64,000 nucleotides of DNA from Nocardioides ginsengisegetis. GTDB lineage: Bacteria > Actinomycetota > Actinomycetes > Propionibacteriales > Nocardioidaceae. The notes under the pieces were generated by a model that saw only the letters and a list, made by a program, of their open reading frames with translations, had not been told where the DNA came from and made no database searches. Below are positions 28,208-38,313 of the stretch, in pieces. The stretch's first letter is position 1, and the number at the start of each line of letters is the position of its first letter. Location: positions 1,299,501-1,363,500 of the forward strand of contig NZ_JACGXA010000001.1 of the NCBI RefSeq assembly GCF_014138045.1, in the 5' to 3' direction. The position numbers and the translations under genes are program-made.

Positions 28208-31200
28208 ATGGTCGCTCGTGCTGCCCGGTTGCTCGTCCTGGCCCTGGCAGTGGCCTTCCTGCCCGTGGCGCTCGGAGCCCCGGCCCCGGCGGCCACCCGC
28301 GACGCCGGGTCGCTCTTCATCCCGCTGCCGCACCAGGCCCTGACCAAGGGGGACCGCACGCGGGTCGCGCCCCGCCACTACGAGGCCTACCGGGTCGACC
28401 TGGCCGGCGTGCGGTCCGCGCTGGCCGCCGCGCCGGGCGAGGGCGCCGTACGCCGTGGGGCGGAGCCGCTGACCTTCTCGGTGCCCGACCCGGCCGGGCA
28501 CCTCGAGAAGTTCGCCGTGCAGCGCGTCTCGGTCATGCAGGCCGGTCTCGCCGCCCGCCACCCCGAGCTGCGCACCTACGCGGGCCGCGGCATCACCGAC
28601 CCGCTCCGCACGATCCGTCTCGACGTCACGCCGATGGGCTTCCACGCCTCGGTGCGCAGCGTCGACGGCCGCGCGTCCTGGTACGTCGACCCCGCCACCA
28701 ACGTGCGCGGCACGACCACGCACCTCAGCTACGTCGGCTCGGCCGTGCCGGCGCCCGAGCGGTTCGTCGAGCGCGAGCTCGCCGCGACCGCGCAGCAGGC
28801 AGCTGCTGGCGCTCCGTCCCTGGCCGGCCCCAACGGTGCCGTGACACGCAAGACCTTCCGGCTCGCCCTGCTCACGGACCCGACGTACGCCGCCTACTTC
28901 GGCAGCGCCAACGTGCTGGCCGAGAAGGTCACGCTCATCAACCGGGTCGACCAGGTCTACAACGACGACCTCGCCATCCGCTTCGTGCTGATCGACGCCA
29001 CCGACAAGCTCAACCTGGACACGAAGGCGAAGGCGACCGAGCCCAACGGGCCGTGCGGCGCCAACGCCTGCTTCTCGCCGGACTTCTTCTACGCCGACGG
29101 CACCGCCGGGGACACGCCCGACGGGTGCACGGGCCCGCTGCTGACCCGCAACGAGTTCGTGCTCGGCCAGCTGGTCGGCGCGGACACCTTCGACGTCGGC
29201 CACATCGGCCTGGGCGTGAACGGCGGCGGCGTCGCCGGCCTCGGCGTGGTGGGCGGCGCCAACAAGGCGGAGGGGTGCACGGGCCTGCCGTTCCCCAAGG
29301 GCGACTTCTACGCGATCGACTACGTGGCCCACGAGATGGGCCACCAGATGGGTGGCAACCACACGTTCAACGGCACCGAGAACAACTGCTCCCTGACCAA
29401 CCGCAACGGCGGCACCTCGGTCGAGCCCGGCTCGGGCTCCTCGGTGATGGCCTACGCCGGCATCTGCGACCAGGACGACCTGCAGCCGCACTCCGACCCC
29501 TACTTCTCCCAGCGCAGCATCGACGAGATCTCCGCGACGACCGACGCGGCGCCGGGCAGCGAGAACGAGGTGCAGACGGTCACGCTCGCCGGCTTCGACA
29601 CCGACGGCGACTCCTTCCAGCTGACCTACCCCGGGCACGACCCGGTGACGATCACCCGCGGCGGCGTCGGCTACACCGCGCTGCAGGTGTCCGCCACGAT
29701 CAACACCCTGACCGGGTGCCGGCCGACGCTGACCGGCTACGACTCCGGCAGCCCCCAGCTCAGCGACAAGGGCTTCTCGGCGACCTTCAACAACGGGGTG
29801 GGCTGCCGGCTCACGGACCTGTCCCGGATGGGCGTCGGCACCACGACCGGTGGCGTCACCGGGTTCGTCGGCGTGCAGGTCAACGGTGGTCCCGACACCA
29901 ACCAGGGCGACCAGAGCGCCACCGGCAACCACGCCCCGGCCGTCGTCGCGCCCGCCGACAGGACGATCCCGGCGCAGACGCCGTTCACCCTGTCCGGCTC
30001 CGCGACCGACTCCGACCCCGGCACCACGCTGACCTACCTGTGGGAGCAGAACGACACCGGCAGCCTGTCGCCCACCGGCGGCACCGGGCTCGTGGACAAC
30101 ACCAAGGCCGACGGCCCGCTGTTCCGGGTGTTCGGGCTCCGCGCCGACGTCTCGACCGCGCAGGCCCTGACCTCGCCGGCGCCGGGGGAGAACCTCGCCA
30201 CCACGTCGGGCTCGCGGACCTTCCCCGACATGGCGCAGGTCCTCGCCGGCAACACCAACGCCAAGACGGGGACCTGCCCGGCGGCCCCGGTCGACCCGAA
30301 GGCGAAGGTGCCGGTCGCGGTCGTCGACTGCTACTCGGAGTTCCTGCCGACCGCCGACTACGGCGGCCTGGCCGGCGGCACCCTGCACTTCCGGCTCACC
30401 GCGCGCGACGGCTTCCCGACCGGCGGCGGCGTCCAGCACGACGACGTCGCGCTGGTCGTCGACAGCTCGGCCGGTCCGTTCCTCGTGACGTCGCGGGCCA
30501 CGCCGTCCGCGCCGACGACGGGCGGCACCAACGAGAACGTCACCTGGGACGTCGCGGGCACTGCTGCCGCCGCCCTGGCGCCCAACGTCCGGATCCTGCT
30601 GTCCGCCGACGGCGGCCAGACCTTCCCCTACGAGCTGGCGGCCAGCACGCCCAACGACGGCAGCCAGTCGGTGACTTTGCCGATGGTCAGCACCAACCGG
30701 GCGCGGATCAAGATCGAGGCGGTCGACAACTACTTCTTCGACGTCAACGACGCGGACTTCACCATCACCTCGCCGTTCGCGCTCGGCTCCTCGATCCCCG
30801 ACCAGTCGATGCAGTACGGCGACGGGCCGGCCACGACGCCGACCACCTCCGCCTTGAGCAACAACGTCGACGGCGACCAACTGGCCGCGACGCTCAGCGG
30901 CGTGCCGGGCCTGACGGTCACGGCCACGCCGACAAGTGGGCCTGGTCAGCGCCCGGGCACCGCGAGCTTCGCGATCGGCGGCGTCGCCGACGTCGCCCCG
31001 GGCACCTACACGGCGACGCTGACCGTCAAGGAGGGCAGCGCACCGGACGCCGCGGTGGCCACCGACGCGTTCACGGTCACCGTGACTGCCGAGGGCGCGA
31101 CGGCGTCGTACACCGGACCGACGGAGGCCAACACCGCCGTGGGCGACACGACCGTCCAGGTCCCGTTGAGCGCCACCATCGGCCAGCCGGCGGACGGCTC

Positions 31201-32053
31201 GCTCGGTGACATCACACTCGCCTCCGTGACGTTCAAGGACCGCACCACCGGCAAGACGCTCTGCGTCGCGCCCGTCACCGGCGGCGGTGCCGGCGGGTCG
31301 GGCACGGCCGCCTGCACGGCGACGCTCACCCGGACCGGCCCGTCGACGAGCTACACCGTCGGCACCGTCGTCGGCGGCCGTTTCCTGCGGGACAACGCGG
31401 CCGACAACACCTTGGTGACCGTCACCTCGAACGATCCGTCGGACCACCAGGCACCGTCGACGACGATCACGTCGGGCCCGGGGCCGTTCGTGCTGGGCTA
31501 CCAGACGGCGATCGGCTACGCCTCCGACGAGGCCGGCACGTTCGAGTGCTCGCTCGACGGTGACGACGTCGACTGCGCCGGGTCGGGGACGACGCTGCGC
31601 AGCCTGACCACCGGGACCCATGTCTTCCAGGTGGCGGCGCGCGACGAGGCCGGCAACGTCGACGCCACGCCGGCCCGGCGGGTCTTCGTGGCGCCGTACT
31701 CCGTCGGGCAGGTCAACCGGGCGACCGACGGCTGGACGCGCAAGCACACGAGGGCGGCCTATCGGGGCGGCTACCTGACCACGTCCGCAGCCGGTCAGGC
31801 GCTGACCCGGCACGGCGCGAACGTCAGGCGGATCGCCCTCGTCGTCGGGACCGGGCCGGGCTACGGGCGGGTCGCGGTGCTCTTCAAGGGCCAGCGGCTC
31901 GCCGTGCTGGACCTGGCCGCGGCACAGGCACGCGGCAAGGTGCTGATGGACGTCGCCACGCTCGGTCACGCCACCAGCGGACAGGTGCGGATCGTCTCCC
32001 TCGACGACAAGCCGGTGCGGATCGAGGGGCTCGGCCTGCTCGAGCGGCCCTAG
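28208..32053 (+). CDS. secreted metzincin (reprolysin-like, M12B-type) metalloprotease
   Basis: A 1281-residue exported protease. A signal peptide (LLVLALAVAFLPVALGAPAPA) precedes a reprolysin-type propeptide and the catalytic domain, whose zinc site is complete: HEMGHQMGGNH at residues 375-385, with a cysteine-rich turn after it and SSVMAYAGICDQDDLQPHSD containing the Met-turn methionine. Behind the catalytic domain lie several beta-sandwich modules, including an Ig/cadherin-like region around HAPAVVAPADRTIPAQTPFT, a propeptide-like PPC region and an Ig-like region with FECSLDGDD, then a ~110-residue tail. The ATG at 28208 is preferred for its signal peptide. Its stop overlaps that of nei2 by three bases, tail to tail. 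It sits between the clgR-like gene and lhr-nei2. Confidence 0.92.
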   Translation: MVARAARLLVLALAVAFLPVALGAPAPAATRDAGSLFIPLPHQALTKGDRTRVAPRHYEAYRVDLAGVRSALAAAPGEGAVRRGAEPLTFSVPDPAGHLEKFAVQRVSVMQAGLAARHPELRTYAGRGITDPLRTIRLDVTPMGFHASVRSVDGRASWYVDPATNVRGTTTHLSYVGSAVPAPERFVERELAATAQQAAAGAPSLAGPNGAVTRKTFRLALLTDPTYAAYFGSANVLAEKVTLINRVDQVYNDDLAIRFVLIDATDKLNLDTKAKATEPNGPCGANACFSPDFFYADGTAGDTPDGCTGPLLTRNEFVLGQLVGADTFDVGHIGLGVNGGGVAGLGVVGGANKAEGCTGLPFPKGDFYAIDYVAHEMGHQMGGNHTFNGTENNCSLTNRNGGTSVEPGSGSSVMAYAGICDQDDLQPHSDPYFSQRSIDEISATTDAAPGSENEVQTVTLAGFDTDGDSFQLTYPGHDPVTITRGGVGYTALQVSATINTLTGCRPTLTGYDSGSPQLSDKGFSATFNNGVGCRLTDLSRMGVGTTTGGVTGFVGVQVNGGPDTNQGDQSATGNHAPAVVAPADRTIPAQTPFTLSGSATDSDPGTTLTYLWEQNDTGSLSPTGGTGLVDNTKADGPLFRVFGLRADVSTAQALTSPAPGENLATTSGSRTFPDMAQVLAGNTNAKTGTCPAAPVDPKAKVPVAVVDCYSEFLPTADYGGLAGGTLHFRLTARDGFPTGGGVQHDDVALVVDSSAGPFLVTSRATPSAPTTGGTNENVTWDVAGTAAAALAPNVRILLSADGGQTFPYELAASTPNDGSQSVTLPMVSTNRARIKIEAVDNYFFDVNDADFTITSPFALGSSIPDQSMQYGDGPATTPTTSALSNNVDGDQLAATLSGVPGLTVTATPTSGPGQRPGTASFAIGGVADVAPGTYTATLTVKEGSAPDAAVATDAFTVTVTAEGATASYTGPTEANTAVGDTTVQVPLSATIGQPADGSLGDITLASVTFKDRTTGKTLCVAPVTGGGAGGSGTAACTATLTRTGPSTSYTVGTVVGGRFLRDNAADNTLVTVTSNDPSDHQAPSTTITSGPGPFVLGYQTAIGYASDEAGTFECSLDGDDVDCAGSGTTLRSLTTGTHVFQVAARDEAGNVDATPARRVFVAPYSVGQVNRATDGWTRKHTRAAYRGGYLTTSAAGQALTRHGANVRRIALVVGTGPGYGRVAVLFKGQRLAVLDLAAAQARGKVLMDVATLGHATSGQVRIVSLDDKPVRIEGLGLLERP

Positions 32054-32841
32054 GACGGAGCCGGCTGGCAGGACGGGCACCAGTAGGACGCCCGCTCGCG
32101 GCCGGCCGGCCCCACCATCGCGACGAGGACGGTCGTGCCGCACCGGCGGCACGGCCGGTCGTCGCGGCGATAGACCCAGAGCGGCTCGCGCAGGTTGCCG
32201 GTCGTCGACTGGGTCGCGCGCTCCTTGTTGACCTCCAGCATCTGTTTGGCCCGCCGCACCAGGCGGGTCAGGTCCGGGACCTGCCCGATCGGGGTGCGCG
32301 GGTGCACGCCGCTGGTGAAGCAGAGCTCCGCCTGGTACATGTTGCCGATCCCTGCCAGCGCCGTCTGGTCGAGCAGCGCCTCGCCGACGGGTCGCGCCGG
32401 GTCTGCGAGCAGACGGCGCAGTGCCTCGGCCTCGTCCCAGTCGGGACCGAGCAGGTCGGGCCCGAGGTGGCCGACGACGGACTCCTCCTGGTCGCGGGGG
32501 AGCAGCTCGACGATGCCGAGCTGGAAGCCGACCGCGACGGCCCTGGCGGTGGTCAGCACGACCCGGGCCTGGTGGACCGGTCGCCTCCAGCGCTCGCCGG
32601 GCCGGTGCACCCGCCAGGCGCCTTCCATCTTCAGGTGGGTGTGCAGCGTCCAGGCCTCGTCGTCGCGCTCGATGCGGGTCAGCAGGTGCTTGCCGCGGGA
32701 GACCGTCGCCGTGACGGTGCCTCCGGCGAGGTCGGACGTCGCGAGCTGCGGGACCCGGAAGTCGGTCGCGGTCAGCACCTGGCCGGACAGCGACCGGTCG
32801 AGCAGCCGGGCCGCGCGGAAGACGGTGTCGCCCTCAGGCAC
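32050..32841 (-). CDS. endonuclease VIII-like DNA glycosylase (Nei2-type Fpg/Nei family)
   Basis: Base-excision repair enzyme removing oxidised bases. The GTG at 32841 gives the essential PEGDTVFRAARLL N-terminus, whose proline is the catalytic nucleophile once the formyl-methionine is removed; a longer frame upstream would bury it. A conserved lysine lies in VSRGKHLLTRI, the H2TH region in DQTALAGIGNMYQAELCF, and a C-terminal zinc finger has CRRC and CPSC pairs. 263 residues is normal. Its first eight bases overlap the end of lhr, and such lhr-nei2 pairs are conserved in actinobacteria, so the two are very probably translated together in a repair operon. Confidence 0.94.
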   Translation of the reverse strand: MPEGDTVFRAARLLDRSLSGQVLTATDFRVPQLATSDLAGGTVTATVSRGKHLLTRIERDDEAWTLHTHLKMEGAWRVHRPGERWRRPVHQARVVLTTARAVAVGFQLGIVELLPRDQEESVVGHLGPDLLGPDWDEAEALRRLLADPARPVGEALLDQTALAGIGNMYQAELCFTSGVHPRTPIGQVPDLTRLVRRAKQMLEVNKERATQSTTGNLREPLWVYRRDDRPCRRCGTTVLVAMVGPAGRERASYWCPSCQPAPS

Positions 32842-35800
32842 GGATCCGCAGGCCCTTCGGGGTGGAGACGAACCCGGCGGACTGGAGCGCAAGGCGCAGC
32901 GGGGTGGTGCCGGAGCCGAGCAGCTGCTCGCCGTCGACCTTCTCGACCGTCATCCGGCCCAGGCTCCCGCGTCGCGCGGCGTCGGCCAGCGACTCGGCCG
33001 CCGGGGCGAGCAGGTCGGGGTCGTCGGTCCAGGTGAGGAGGGTGCGGCCGCCGCGCTCGACGTACAGCGTGAGCGCGCCGTCGACCAGCACGACGAGGGC
33101 ACCGGCCTTGCGGCCCGGCCGGTGGGTGGCCTCGCTCCCGGGCCAGGGCAGCGCCGCGCCGTAGGGGTTGGCCGGGTCGGTGGCCGCGAGCGCGACAGCG
33201 GTGGGCTTGGCGTCGGGGGGCACCTCGCTGAAGGTCCGCAGCCGGTCGATCGCCCCGGAGGTGCCGAACTGCGCGGCGCCGAGGCCGCTGACGAAGTAGC
33301 CGCGGCGGCAGCGCCCGGAGTCCTCGAACGCGCTGAGCACCTTGTAGACGGCCGCGAAGCCGCCCGGCACCCGCTCGCTGACGACGGCGCCGCGGATCAC
33401 GACCCCGTGGCGGTCGAGCAGGCGCTCGGCGGTCGCGTGCGCGCGGCGGGTCGGGTCGGTGTCGATCTCGGGGAGCAGCGCCCAGCGCCCGGCCGTCTCG
33501 GGGGGACCGGTGCGGGCCGGCATTCGGCGCCCGCCGGTCGTCGAGGCCATCCGCACGCGCGGCGGTGGCCGGCGGCTGCGGTGGCTGGGGGTGCCGCCGC
33601 GGGTCAACGCGCGCAGCGGCGTGAGGGTGTCGTTGCTGATCCGGCCCGACCACACCAGCTCCCACAGGGTGGCCGCGAGCGCCTTGTCGTCGGTCGAGCC
33701 GACCGCGTCGGAGAGCTGCCGGAAGAACCAGGCACCGCCGGGAGCCAGGGCGTCGAGAACCGACTGATGGAGCTCGGAGTGCTCGAAGGGCGCGGGCTCG
33801 GGGAGGGTCAGCGCCGCCTGGTCGGCGAGGTGCAGGCTCACCCAGCCGTCGGTCCCGGGGAGGCTGCCGTGCCCGGCCCAGATCACCTCGCCCGAGGCGG
33901 TGAGCTCGTCGAGGTAGGACGGCTCGTAGTCGCGGACCCGGGAGGAGAGGACCAGCGGCTCCAGCGCCGAGGCCGGCACGGGACAGCCGGCCAGCTGGTC
34001 GATGACCGACAGGACGCCGTCGACGCCCCGCAGGCGGCCGCCTACGTGCTGCCACGCACTCAGGAAGCGGCCCAGCGACTCGGGCTCGACCGGCTCGACC
34101 TCCTTGCGGAGCCGGGCCAGCGAGCGGCGACGGAGCTTGCGCAGCACCTCGGCGTCGCACCACTCCGAGCCCGCCCCCGACGGCCGGAACTCGCCGTCGA
34201 GGACCCGGCCGTGGGCGGCGAGCCGCTGCAGCGTGTGGCGTACGACGGCGGGCCCGAGCCCCAGCCGCGCCGCGACGTCCTCGGTGGTGAAGGGTCCGTG
34301 GGTGCGGGCGTGGCGCGCGACGACGTCGCCGAGCGGGTCCTCGACCGGGTCGGTGAACGCGTCGGGGGTGCCGGGCGGGACGGGCACGCCGAGACCGTCG
34401 CGGAGCCGGCCGATGTCCTCGATGCCGGCCCAGCGCTCCTCGCCGGCGACCCGGACCTCGACGATCCGGCGGCTGTCGGCGAGCGTCGCGAGCCAGGAGC
34501 CGACCGGAGCACCCTCCTCGCTGCGCAGCGCGACCTCGTCGGTGGTCAGCGGACCGAGCAGGCGCAGCATGTCGGCGACGCCCTCGGCGTCGCGGGCGCG
34601 GCGGTCGGGGGCCAGCCGCTGGAGCTCGGCCTCGACCTCGGCGAGCACCTCGGGGTCGAGCAGCTCGCGGAGCTCGGCCCGGCCGAGCAGCTCGGCGAGA
34701 AGCCCCTGGTCGAGGGAGAGGGCGGCGGCCCGGCGCTCGGCGATGGGGGAGTCGCCCTCGTAGACGAACTGGGCGACGTAGCCGAAGAGCAGGCTGCGGG
34801 CGAACGGCGACGGCGTCTGCGTGGCCACGTCGACGACCTGCACCTCACGGCGGTCGACCTGCCCCATCAGCCCGACGAGGGCGGGGAGGTCGTAGACGTC
34901 CTGGAGGCACTCGCGGACGGCCTCGAGCACGATGGGGAAGGAGGGGTACTTGACGGCGACCTCGAGCAGCGCGGCCGAGCGCTGGCGCTGCTGCCACAGC
35001 GGGCTGCGACGACCGGGGTCGCGGCGGGGGAGCAGCAGGGCGCGGGCCGCGCACTCCCGGAACCGCGCGGCGAACAGCGCCGAGCCGCCCACCTCCTGGG
35101 TGACCAGGTCGTCGATCTCGCCCGGCTCGAAGACGATGACGTCGCCGCCCGGCGGCTCGGCGTCGGTGTCGGGGATCCGGATCACGATGCCGTCGTCGGA
35201 GGCCACGGCCTGGCCGTCGACGCCGTAGCGCTCGCGCAGCCGCGCGTTGATCGCCAGTGCCCACGGGGCGTGGACGGGGGTGCCATAGGGGGAGTGGACG
35301 ACCAGCCGCCAGTCGCCGAGCTCGTCGCGGAACCGCTCGACCAGCAGCGTACGGTCGCTGGGCAGCACGTTGGTCGCCTCGAGCTGCTCGGTGAGGTAGG
35401 TGACGAGGTTGCCGGCGGCCCACTCGTCGAGACCGTTGTCGCGGGCCCGCTGCCTGGCCTTGTCCGGCGGCAGGGCACCGAGCTCGCGGGTGAACTCGCC
35501 GATCGCCGCACCCAGCTCGGCGGGCCGACCGAGGCTGTCGCCCTTCCAGAACGGGAGCCGGCCGGGGATGCCGGGGGCCGGCGTCACCAGCACCCGGTCG
35601 TGGGTGATGTCCTCGATCCGCCAGCTTGTCGCGCCGAGCGCGAAGATGTCGCCGACGCGGGACTCGTAGACCATCTCCTCGTCGAGCTCGCCGACCCGTC
35701 GACCGGGCCCCTCGCCCCCCACGAGGAAGACGCCGAACAGCCCGCGGTCGGGGATCGTGCCGCCGCTGGTGACCGCCAGCCGCTGTGCGCCCGGCCGGCC

Positions 35801-37345
35801 GGTGAGCGTGCCGCCGACGCGGTCCCACACGATGCGGGGGCGCAGCTCGGCGAACTCGTCGGAGGGGTAGCGACCGCTGAGCAGGTCGAGCGTGGCGTCG
35901 TACGCCGAGCGCGGCAGCTGGGTGAACGGCGCCGCCCGCTTCACGAGGGCGAACAGGTCGTCGACACCCCAGGCGTCGAGCGCGGTCATCGCCACGACCT
36001 GCTGGGCCAGGACGTCGAGCGGGTTGGCCGGGACGCGGAGCGACTCGATCGCGCCGGTGCGCATGCGCTCGACCGCGACGGCGGTCTGGGCGAGGTCGCC
36101 GCGGTGCTTGGGGAACAGCACGCCGCGCGAGACCTCGCCGACCTGGTGGCCGGCGCGACCCACCCGCTGGAGGGCGCTGGCCACGCTGGGCGGGGACTCG
36201 ATCTGGACGACGAGGTCGACCGCACCCATGTCGATGCCGAGCTCGAGGCTGCTGGTGGCGACCACGCAGGGGAGCCGGCAGCGCTTGAGGTCGTCCTCGA
36301 TGAGGGCGCGCTGCTCCTTGGAGACCGAGCCGTGGTGGGCCTTGGCGATCACGGTCTCCGCGCCGGCGCTCGCGCCGGACTGCGCCATCAGCTGGGCCGG
36401 GCTCGCGTCGCGCTCGAGGTCGACCCCGGCCCGCTGCGTCGCGATCTCGTTGAGCCGCGCCGTCAACCGCTCGGCGAGCCGCCGCGAGTTGGCGAAGACG
36501 ATCGTGGAGCGGTGCTGCTCGACGAGGTCGACGACGTGCTCCTCGACGTGCGGCCAGATCGAGGTGGAGCGCTGCGGGTCGCCGGACTCCTCGTCGTACT
36601 GATCGGGGGCGGTCATGTCCTCGACCGGGACCACGACCTTGAGGTCCCACTGCTTGGCCGAGGGCGGCGAGACGATGTCGACCGGGGCGCTGCCGCCGAG
36701 GAACCTGGCCACCTCCTCCAGAGGTCGGACCGTCGCGGAGAGCCCGATGCGCTGCGCGGGCCGCTCCAGCAGCGCGTCGAGGCGCTCGAGGGTGACCGCG
36801 AGGTGGGCGCCGCGCTTGGTGCCGGCGACGGCGTGGACCTCGTCGAGGATCACCGTCTCGACGCCGCGCAGCGACTCGCGGGCCTGGCTGGTGAGCATCA
36901 GGAACAGCGACTCGGGCGTGGTGATCATGATGTCCGGCGGGCTGGTCACCAGCCTGCGTCGGTCGGCGGCGGACGTGTCGCCCGACCGGACGCCGACGGT
37001 GACCTCCGGGACCGGCGAGCCCAGTCGGTCCGCGGTGTGGCGGATGCCGGTCAGCGGGGCGCGCAGGTTGCGCTCGACGTCGACACCCAGCGCCTTGAGC
37101 GGGGAGATGTAGAGGACGCGGCATCGCTGGGTCCGGTCCTCCGGCGTGGGCGTCGTCAGCAACCGGTCGAGGGACCACAGGAACGCGCTGAGCGTCTTGC
37201 CGGAGCCGGTGGGCGCCACCACCAACGCGTGCCGCCCGGCCCCGATCGCGTCCCACGCCCCCACCTGGGCAGGCGTCGGCTCGGCGAACGCCGCACCGAA
37301 CCAGGTGCGGGTCGCCTCGCTGAAACGGTCGAGGGGACTGGCCAC
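32834..37345 (-). CDS. lhr: Lhr-type ATP-dependent DNA helicase
   Basis: A ~1503-residue superfamily-2 3'-5' helicase of the Lhr family, which acts in mutagen-induced DNA repair. Motifs: Walker A VVAPTGSGKTLSAFLWSLD, RVLYISPLKALGVDV, ITTPESLFLML, Walker B ILDEVHAVAGTKRGAHL, IGLSATVRP, and motif VI QRVGRAGHQ. A winged-helix region and the long family-specific C-terminal half follow. I prefer the GTG at 37345 because AAGGA lies about eight bases upstream; an in-frame GTG at 37363 adds six residues without a ribosome-binding site. The end overlaps nei2 by eight bases. Confidence 0.95.
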   Translation of the reverse strand: MASPLDRFSEATRTWFGAAFAEPTPAQVGAWDAIGAGRHALVVAPTGSGKTLSAFLWSLDRLLTTPTPEDRTQRCRVLYISPLKALGVDVERNLRAPLTGIRHTADRLGSPVPEVTVGVRSGDTSAADRRRLVTSPPDIMITTPESLFLMLTSQARESLRGVETVILDEVHAVAGTKRGAHLAVTLERLDALLERPAQRIGLSATVRPLEEVARFLGGSAPVDIVSPPSAKQWDLKVVVPVEDMTAPDQYDEESGDPQRSTSIWPHVEEHVVDLVEQHRSTIVFANSRRLAERLTARLNEIATQRAGVDLERDASPAQLMAQSGASAGAETVIAKAHHGSVSKEQRALIEDDLKRCRLPCVVATSSLELGIDMGAVDLVVQIESPPSVASALQRVGRAGHQVGEVSRGVLFPKHRGDLAQTAVAVERMRTGAIESLRVPANPLDVLAQQVVAMTALDAWGVDDLFALVKRAAPFTQLPRSAYDATLDLLSGRYPSDEFAELRPRIVWDRVGGTLTGRPGAQRLAVTSGGTIPDRGLFGVFLVGGEGPGRRVGELDEEMVYESRVGDIFALGATSWRIEDITHDRVLVTPAPGIPGRLPFWKGDSLGRPAELGAAIGEFTRELGALPPDKARQRARDNGLDEWAAGNLVTYLTEQLEATNVLPSDRTLLVERFRDELGDWRLVVHSPYGTPVHAPWALAINARLRERYGVDGQAVASDDGIVIRIPDTDAEPPGGDVIVFEPGEIDDLVTQEVGGSALFAARFRECAARALLLPRRDPGRRSPLWQQRQRSAALLEVAVKYPSFPIVLEAVRECLQDVYDLPALVGLMGQVDRREVQVVDVATQTPSPFARSLLFGYVAQFVYEGDSPIAERRAAALSLDQGLLAELLGRAELRELLDPEVLAEVEAELQRLAPDRRARDAEGVADMLRLLGPLTTDEVALRSEEGAPVGSWLATLADSRRIVEVRVAGEERWAGIEDIGRLRDGLGVPVPPGTPDAFTDPVEDPLGDVVARHARTHGPFTTEDVAARLGLGPAVVRHTLQRLAAHGRVLDGEFRPSGAGSEWCDAEVLRKLRRRSLARLRKEVEPVEPESLGRFLSAWQHVGGRLRGVDGVLSVIDQLAGCPVPASALEPLVLSSRVRDYEPSYLDELTASGEVIWAGHGSLPGTDGWVSLHLADQAALTLPEPAPFEHSELHQSVLDALAPGGAWFFRQLSDAVGSTDDKALAATLWELVWSGRISNDTLTPLRALTRGGTPSHRSRRPPPRVRMASTTGGRRMPARTGPPETAGRWALLPEIDTDPTRRAHATAERLLDRHGVVIRGAVVSERVPGGFAAVYKVLSAFEDSGRCRRGYFVSGLGAAQFGTSGAIDRLRTFSEVPPDAKPTAVALAATDPANPYGAALPWPGSEATHRPGRKAGALVVLVDGALTLYVERGGRTLLTWTDDPDLLAPAAESLADAARRGSLGRMTVEKVDGEQLLGSGTTPLRLALQSAGFVSTPKGLRIRA

Positions 37346-37384
37346 CTGCTCATCCTTGCGCACGGCACCGACAAGGGGTCCGGG

Positions 37385-37867
37385 CTAGGGCACGCGGTGC
37401 GTCCAGACCACGGTCCCGTCGGGGTTGTCGTAGGTCCACGTCGCCGACGGGGTGGTCCACCCGTTGCGCTTCATCTCCGGCGCGATCTGCGTCCGGAACG
37501 TCGCCTTCAACAGCGGGACCTGCGTGTCGAGGTAGTGCGCCACCCTCGACGCGTCGACCGGCTCCCGGTAGACGTACACGAACTCGATCCCGTCCGGATA
37601 GACCGGCTTGACCCGGATCGACGCGTAGATCTTGCTGGCGTTGGCGGGCAGCATCGACTGCATCGAGCGCTGGGCCGCCGCGACGTACGCGTCGAGCTTC
37701 GACCTCGAGGGTCCGTCGGAGGTGTCCGTGCTCGGCTGAGCGGCAGGTCGACCCGATGACGTCGGTGCAGCCGGGACCGCCTGGGACGTGTCTTCGCCGC
37801 ACCCGGACAGCCCCGCCGCCGCGATGCAGACCGCAGCAGCCACCTTCAACCAACAACGCTTCATCAT
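37385..37867 (-). CDS. hypothetical lipoprotein
   Basis: A 160-residue protein with a lipoprotein signal (KVAAAVCIAAAGLSGC, cysteine at residue 23) and a Ser/Pro/Thr-rich linker, then a compact domain from SKLDAYVAAAQRSMQSML to a C-terminal DGTVVWTHRVP. I do not recognise the domain. It would be anchored to the outer face of the membrane. It lies 40 bases upstream (in minus-strand sense) of lhr but has its own start without a clear ribosome-binding site; co-transcription with lhr is possible. Confidence 0.75.
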   Translation of the reverse strand: MMKRCWLKVAAAVCIAAAGLSGCGEDTSQAVPAAPTSSGRPAAQPSTDTSDGPSRSKLDAYVAAAQRSMQSMLPANASKIYASIRVKPVYPDGIEFVYVYREPVDASRVAHYLDTQVPLLKATFRTQIAPEMKRNGWTTPSATWTYDNPDGTVVWTHRVP

Positions 37868-37942
37868 CGCGCCTCCCGATCGACGTGCCGACGGCGCTGA
37901 GGCTAGCCGCTGGGAGCACCGCCACGTCGGCCCCCTCGTGCG

Positions 37943-38275
37943 CTAACCGGTCCTCCCGCGGCCCGCCTCGAGCGCGGCGGCCTCCCGGGCCGTGGCCACC
38001 ATCAGCACCACGAGCAGGACGGGGACCAGCACCGTCCACATGGTCGGCAGGACCGCTGCGAGCGCGCCGATCGTGGTCAGGAGGCGTCCGCGGGCGGGGG
38101 AGTGCGGCAGGAGGACGGTCCCGGTGATGACGAGGGCGCCGCCACCGACGAGGGTGGGGAACCAGAACCAGAGGCCGCCGTCCCCGGTGACGAGCAGGCG
38201 GACGGTCTCCGCGACGCCTGCGACGACGAGCAGGCCGCCCAGGAGGACTCCGAGCCACCAGACCCAGCGGTGCAC
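37943..38275 (-). CDS. small three-helix membrane protein, unknown function
   Basis: A 110-residue hydrophobic protein with helices around residues 5-28, 38-56 and 67-93, separated by a short polar loop with PHSPARGR. No motif identifies a family. Start taken at GTG 38275; an AGG-rich sequence lies farther upstream than usual. It is divergent from selO with only 38 bases between the starts. Confidence 0.65.
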   Translation of the reverse strand: MHRWVWWLGVLLGGLLVVAGVAETVRLLVTGDGGLWFWFPTLVGGGALVITGTVLLPHSPARGRLLTTIGALAAVLPTMWTVLVPVLLVVLMVATAREAAALEAGRGRTG

Positions 38276-38300
38276 CTTCGCACCGTAGTCGCCTCCCGCC

Positions 38301-38306
38301 TACGCT
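38301..38306 (+). promoter_or_regulatory. -10 hexamer TACGCT for leaderless selO
   Basis: TACGCT ends seven bases before the selO GTG. The sequence between the divergent starts is too short for a long leader. Confidence 0.5.
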
Positions 38307-38313
38307 CGGAAGT

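Noticed and set aside
28127..32152. 1341-codon minus-strand frame across the metzincin gene
   Set aside because: Same shadow effect; no recognisable motif, and the plus strand carries an intact zinc protease.
32842..32892. Longer Nei2 start inside lhr
   Set aside because: The glycosylase needs its proline directly after the initiator, which only GTG 32841 provides.
32195..37759. 1854-codon plus-strand frame across lhr
   Set aside because: Antisense to a helicase with all motifs; the frame is compositionally simple and has no start signal.
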